Shown here: in pieces, positions 5,542-8,321 of the stretch
Position numbering within the stretch: position 1 is the first letter of the stretch
Layout: each line of letters opens with the position of its first letter
NCBI GenBank assembly: GCA_937863625.1
Contig: CALMGO010000472.1
Coordinates: 1 to 8,321, forward strand
Length of the DNA stretch: 8,321 nucleotides
Direction of reading: 5' to 3'
DNA from: an uncultured bacterium
GTDB lineage: Bacteria > Planctomycetota > DG-23 > SLPQ01
Program-made: the position numbers and the translations under genes
Notes under the pieces: model-generated
Seen by the model: only the letters and a program-made list of their open reading frames with translations
The model's database searches: none
What the model was told of the DNA's origin: nothing

Positions 5542-6208
5542 GGCGCTCGAGGACTTTGTCGCTTCGGAGTTCGCGAAGGGCGACGGAGGCGATCCAGCGG
5601 GCGCAGCGGGCGTCAGAGGCCTTGATTCTCTTGGCGGTCTTGACGGCGGCCTTGTTGAGGGCGGGATTTCGCTTGCCGACCTGGCGCAGCGCCCAGTTGA
5701 CGGCCTTTGTGACGAAGTTGCGGGCGTCGGAGGACTCGCGCTCAATTATGGCGAGGTAGCCGCGGAAGGTCCTATTGTCGAGCCTCTTGTCGTGGACGGC
5801 GAGCTGAGCGATGAGGACGAAGCCGGCGCGTTTGACGAAGATCTCATTTCGCTGGGTCCATTCGTAGACCTTTCGCAGCGCGAGGGGGGTACGGCAGAAG
5901 AGGTTATTACAGACCTGGTCGCAGACATCCCATGAGTCGAAGGCGCGGGCCCATTTTTCCATCTGTCTTTCGGTGACCTGAAGGGGGTCGTCGATCATGG
6001 CGGCAAGGATGGTGGCCTCGTGTACGCCGGTATCGTAGAGGGCAAGGGCGAGGGAATGGTCGACGCCGATTTCGCGGGCGAGGCGGCGCAGGACGGGGAT
6101 GGGAATGCCGAGCGCGCCGTCGGGGTTTATGCCATAGCGGGACATTCCGGCGACATTGTCGGGATTGGACTGGGAACGGAGCCTGTCGAGAATATCCTCT
6201 ACCGTCAT
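5531..6208 (-). CDS. AlkD-like DNA alkylation repair protein (HEAT-repeat)
   Basis: The 225-residue, all-helical protein matches the DNA alkylation repair family (PF08713), whose AlkD member is a glycosylase that removes alkylated bases such as N3- and N7-alkylpurines without base flipping. Signature segments are RYGI (24-27), IPIPVLRRLAREIG (35-48), the helix with FDSWDVCDQ (90-98), IFVKRAGFVLIAQL (123-136) and NFVTKAVNWALRQVGK (164-179). By motif alignment W93, D97, R127 and W172 match the catalytic-pocket Trp109, Asp113, Arg148 and Trp187 of Bacillus cereus AlkD, so it should be active. The ATG at 6208 gives a family-like start (MTVEDILDRLRS) 8 bases after a G6 run that may serve as ribosome site. 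The frame extends to 6268 but adds 20 residues without family resemblance. It is divergent from the phosphoesterase gene and tail-to-tail overlapping with the symporter. C-ending codons dominate, unlike the rightward genes. Confidence 0.88.
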   Translation of the reverse strand: MTVEDILDRLRSQSNPDNVAGMSRYGINPDGALGIPIPVLRRLAREIGVDHSLALALYDTGVHEATILAAMIDDPLQVTERQMEKWARAFDSWDVCDQVCNNLFCRTPLALRKVYEWTQRNEIFVKRAGFVLIAQLAVHDKRLDNRTFRGYLAIIERESSDARNFVTKAVNWALRQVGKRNPALNKAAVKTAKRIKASDARCARWIASVALRELRSDKVLERLKK

Positions 6209-6279
6209 GTACCATCCCCCCGGAAGTTCAGGGATTATTCGTGAGCATCTACGCGGCGCCGGGGACATCGAAACAAAAG

Positions 6280-6308
6280 GTGAATCCGGGCGACTGAGAG
6301 TGTATTAT
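6280..6308 (+). promoter_or_regulatory. Candidate promoter for the phosphoesterase gene
   Basis: GTGAAT (6280-6285), 17 bases, then TATTAT (6303-6308), inside the 172-base gap between the divergent repair and phosphoesterase genes. The -10 matches five of six consensus bases and the -35 only three, so this is weak. It would give a leader of about 65 bases. No comparable match was found for the leftward repair gene beyond AATAAT near 6235-6240. Confidence 0.3.
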
Positions 6309-6380
6309 ACAGTGGATGCGGGAGAGAAGAAACAGGGGAGGGGGAGTTTTGTTCGGGAGGCCGTGAGAGGGGAAAACGCG

Positions 6381-7859
6381 ATGAAGGCAGGGCACAGGAA
6401 GTGGATGCTACTGGTCGCAGTGGTCGTCGCGGCGGCGGCGGGCGCGCAGGCGGTGGAGATTACCAAGGGGCCGTATTTTGTGGAGATAACGACCGACGGC
6501 GTGACGGTCTGCTGGGAAGTGGACGCAGAGTCGACGGGCACACTCGAATACGGGCCGTCGGAAGGCGAGATGAGAAAAGTGTCCACTGGTGAATTTGAGG
6601 CGCTGCACAAGGTGCGGATATCGGGGCTTGAAGCGGGGACGACATATTACTACCGCGTGAGCGAAGGGGAAGCGGCAAGCGAGATGAATCAATTTCGGAC
6701 GCTGCCTGCGCAAGGGGCGTTTACATTTGTGGCGTACGGGGACACGCGGAGTAACCCTGGCAGTCACACGCTCGTCACGGAGGCGATACGGGAGAGGGCG
6801 CCGGCATTTGTGCTGCACACGGGGGACCTTGTGGGGTACGGGTATGAGGACTCGCTGTGGGGGAAGGAGTTTTTCGCGCCGGCGAAGAAACTGCTGGCGA
6901 ACGCGGCGGTCTTTGCCGTGCCGGGCAACCACGAAGAGGAGAGCGCGAACTATTACAAGTATTTCGGCGCATCGAGCGGGAAGCCGTGGTACTCGTTTGA
7001 CTGCGTGAACGCACATTTCACGATGCTTGACAGCTGCCTCGACCTCGAACCGGGGAGCGAGCAATATGAGTGGCTTGCAAAAGACCTGGCGGCGACGGAC
7101 AAGAGGTGGCGGTTTGTGGCGTTTCACCATCCGCTGTACTCGTCGGGGGCGCACCTCAGCGAGGTGGGGATCCGGAACGCGATCGAGCCGGTGCTGCAGG
7201 CGAACAACGTGGACATGGTATTTGTGGGGCATGACCATCATTACGAGAGGACGCTTCCAATCGCCTCGGCATTTGGCGAGGTGCATCCGATTACGCATGT
7301 GGTGACGGGCGGGGGAGGGGCGCCGACGCGGCCGGTCGCGGGGGATTTCTTTACGGCGAGGTGCCTGAGCGAACTAAATTACTGCGTGGTGACGGTTGAC
7401 GGCGAGAGCTGTGAGTTTTCGGCGTATGACGTCGAGGGGCACAAGATAGACAAACTTGTAATCGTGAAGTCGGGCGAGGGATATGCCAACGGTTATCCGG
7501 GCAAGACCGCGCCGATGGAACTGGCACAAGTCGAGGGGATGGCGCAGGAGGCGCTGGGGTGGCGCAACATCGACCTTACGGTGAAGGTGAGAAAGATAGA
7601 TGAGGAGTATGAGTTTACGGCGCCGGCATGGGGAGACGTGACGCTCGACATCCGCTGGGAGCCGGCTGAGCGGCGGCTGGCGGTGGAGCCTGAGCAGATG
7701 ACGGTACAAATCGAGGCGGGCAAGACGGCGAAGGCGGCGTTTGTAATCAAGGTGAAAGAAGGCGATACGAACGCGCCCAGGGCGGTGGTCAAGGGGCAGA
7801 CGAAGATAGGGGAATTTGACTTTGCGGTGACGCCGTTTTCGGTGAAGCGGCCGATATAG
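6381..7859 (+). CDS. Secreted calcineurin-like phosphoesterase, acid phosphatase type
   Basis: The 492-residue exported protein begins with a Sec signal peptide: basic MKAGHRK, a hydrophobic stretch to about residue 20, and cleavage likely after AQA (24/25). A fibronectin-III-like domain follows (about 27-107), as in purple acid phosphatases (WEVDAESTGTLEYGPS, LEAGTTYYYRVS). The metallophosphoesterase domain has its metal ligands in order: GD (120-121), GD (148-149), GNHE (182-185), HH (249-250) and GHDHHYER (283-290), so a two-metal hydrolase of phosphate esters outside the cytoplasm is expected. The GDLxY tyrosine that makes purple enzymes purple is not in place: the text reads GDLVGY, shifted by one residue. 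A C-terminal beta-rich region (about 395-488) resembles an Ig-like module. The ATG at 6381 is chosen for the signal peptide and the GAGAGGGG upstream (6365-6372). The frame runs open back to 6156, but that part overlaps the repair gene and is not family-like. Substrate unknown. Confidence 0.9.
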   Translation: MKAGHRKWMLLVAVVVAAAAGAQAVEITKGPYFVEITTDGVTVCWEVDAESTGTLEYGPSEGEMRKVSTGEFEALHKVRISGLEAGTTYYYRVSEGEAASEMNQFRTLPAQGAFTFVAYGDTRSNPGSHTLVTEAIRERAPAFVLHTGDLVGYGYEDSLWGKEFFAPAKKLLANAAVFAVPGNHEEESANYYKYFGASSGKPWYSFDCVNAHFTMLDSCLDLEPGSEQYEWLAKDLAATDKRWRFVAFHHPLYSSGAHLSEVGIRNAIEPVLQANNVDMVFVGHDHHYERTLPIASAFGEVHPITHVVTGGGGAPTRPVAGDFFTARCLSELNYCVVTVDGESCEFSAYDVEGHKIDKLVIVKSGEGYANGYPGKTAPMELAQVEGMAQEALGWRNIDLTVKVRKIDEEYEFTAPAWGDVTLDIRWEPAERRLAVEPEQMTVQIEAGKTAKAAFVIKVKEGDTNAPRAVVKGQTKIGEFDFAVTPFSVKRPI

Positions 7860-7930
7860 GCGAGGTGTAATGGCGACCGAGGGCGCAAGTGTGACGGACA
7901 TATCAGGGCGACATTATTGAGGGGTGTGAC

Positions 7931-8321
7931 ATGGTCATAGTCGAAGGGCCGGAAGTAAGAGTGCACACAAAGACGCTGGACGCGGTATTTCGCGGCGGGG
8001 TGCTGGCGTCGCTAAAGCGCAAGCGGGACGGGCGGGAACTGGCGGGTGCGGGCGGAGGCGCTGTTCTGGAACTGGTCTACGCGGGCGGCGAGACTCAGCC
8101 GCTCGGGACCGAAAGCGGCGACAGCGTAACGGCGATGCAGGTGAACGAACACAGCGCAGTGATGCGCGTAAACGGCTGGTACGGCGACGGCGTGATACAC
8201 GTCTCGGAAGACAGCGAAAGCGGAGACCTCATCGTGGAGCCGGCGGGGTACTCGTCGCGTCCGGGCTTAAGGGCCTGCCGTTGGACGATGGGCGGGATAG
8301 AGAAGGGGCTCGAGCTCGTGG
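7931..8321 (+). CDS. 5' part of an unidentified gene, possible carbohydrate-active protein
   Basis: An open frame of 130 codons runs from ATG 7931 through the right edge without a stop. GAGGGG (7919-7924) lies 6 bases upstream, a good ribosome site. The N-terminus (MVIVEGPEVRVHTK) lacks a signal peptide. The visible part looks beta-rich, with alternating strands such as GAVLELVYAGG, AVMRVNGWYGDGVIHVSED and GDLIVEP, followed by AGYSSRPGLRACRWTMGGI. This resembles the N-terminal beta-sandwich of glycoside hydrolase-like proteins I recall from planctomycete-type genomes, but I cannot name a family. It begins 71 bases after the phosphoesterase stop on the same strand with no terminator seen, so the two may be co-transcribed. 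Third positions use C more than the other rightward genes. That it is a gene is likely; its function is a weak guess. Confidence 0.7.
   Translation, partial: MVIVEGPEVRVHTKTLDAVFRGGVLASLKRKRDGRELAGAGGGAVLELVYAGGETQPLGTESGDSVTAMQVNEHSAVMRVNGWYGDGVIHVSEDSESGDLIVEPAGYSSRPGLRACRWTMGGIEKGLELV

Noticed and set aside
4759..5745. 328-codon leftward open frame across the symporter and the repair gene
   Set aside because: Arg/His/Pro-rich composition typical of antisense frames in GC-rich DNA; it conflicts with two well-supported genes.
6209..6268. Longer N-terminus for the AlkD-like gene (start at 6268)
   Set aside because: The extra 20 residues (from MSPAPRRCSR) are unlike the family, and the 225-residue form fits its usual length.
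6156..6380. Upstream extension of the phosphoesterase frame to 6156
   Set aside because: It would overlap the repair gene's 5' end and bury the signal peptide; ATG 6381 has a good ribosome site.
6408..7298. 296-codon leftward open frame under the phosphoesterase
   Set aside because: Antisense shadow rich in Arg, His and Pro, with no motif.
1..8321. CRISPR arrays, tRNA or rRNA genes, transposase or phage genes
   Set aside because: No regularly spaced repeats, cloverleaf-like segments, rRNA-like stretches, or transposase/phage protein motifs were seen on either strand.

Overview
This window is GC-rich chromosomal DNA from a bacterium. It is densely packed, with Shine-Dalgarno led genes, short start/stop overlaps, and frequent GTG or TTG starts. 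Isoleucine is often ATA and arginine often AGG despite the high GC. No taxon marker is present. The mix of a dead-site aldo/keto reductase-like protein, a secreted phosphatase and a probable carbohydrate-active protein would suit an uncultured Planctomycetota or a relative, but that is a guess from general familiarity.

Layout: (1) At the left edge, leftward, lies an aldo/keto reductase-fold gene (54-1211). Its stop overlaps the start of a further leftward gene cut by the window edge (1-54). (2) A 413-base intergenic region (1212-1624) separates this pair from the rightward genes. It holds a good leftward promoter, a perfect 16-base palindrome, an isolated TATAAT box, and a nested inverted-repeat element (1405-1578, core 1455-1547) that looks like a REP/MITE-type mobile repeat. 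(3) A tight rightward operon follows (1625-5541): a GlcD-type FAD-linked 2-hydroxyacid oxidase, a GlcF-type iron-sulfur subunit, and a glutamate/aspartate-type cation symporter. The first junction overlaps by 8 bases, and the second does too if the symporter starts at its TTG. (4) A leftward AlkD-like DNA alkylation repair gene (5531-6208) overlaps the symporter tail by 11 bases. (5) Rightward again come a secreted calcineurin-like (acid phosphatase type) phosphoesterase (6381-7859) and the 5' part of an unidentified gene (7931 to the edge).

The central operon reads as an uptake-plus-oxidation unit. A sodium- or proton-coupled carrier for an acidic substrate is made with a two-subunit flavin/iron-sulfur dehydrogenase that would pass electrons from a D-2-hydroxyacid towards the respiratory chain. 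No GlcE subunit is present. The substrate is unknown; the carrier's intact amino-acid and carboxylate ligands suggest it may not be plain glycolate.

The main points for a second look are the nested inverted-repeat element, the loss of all four catalytic residues in the aldo/keto reductase-like protein, the run of eleven G inside glcD, and a strand-wide G-over-C bias that is independent of gene orientation.
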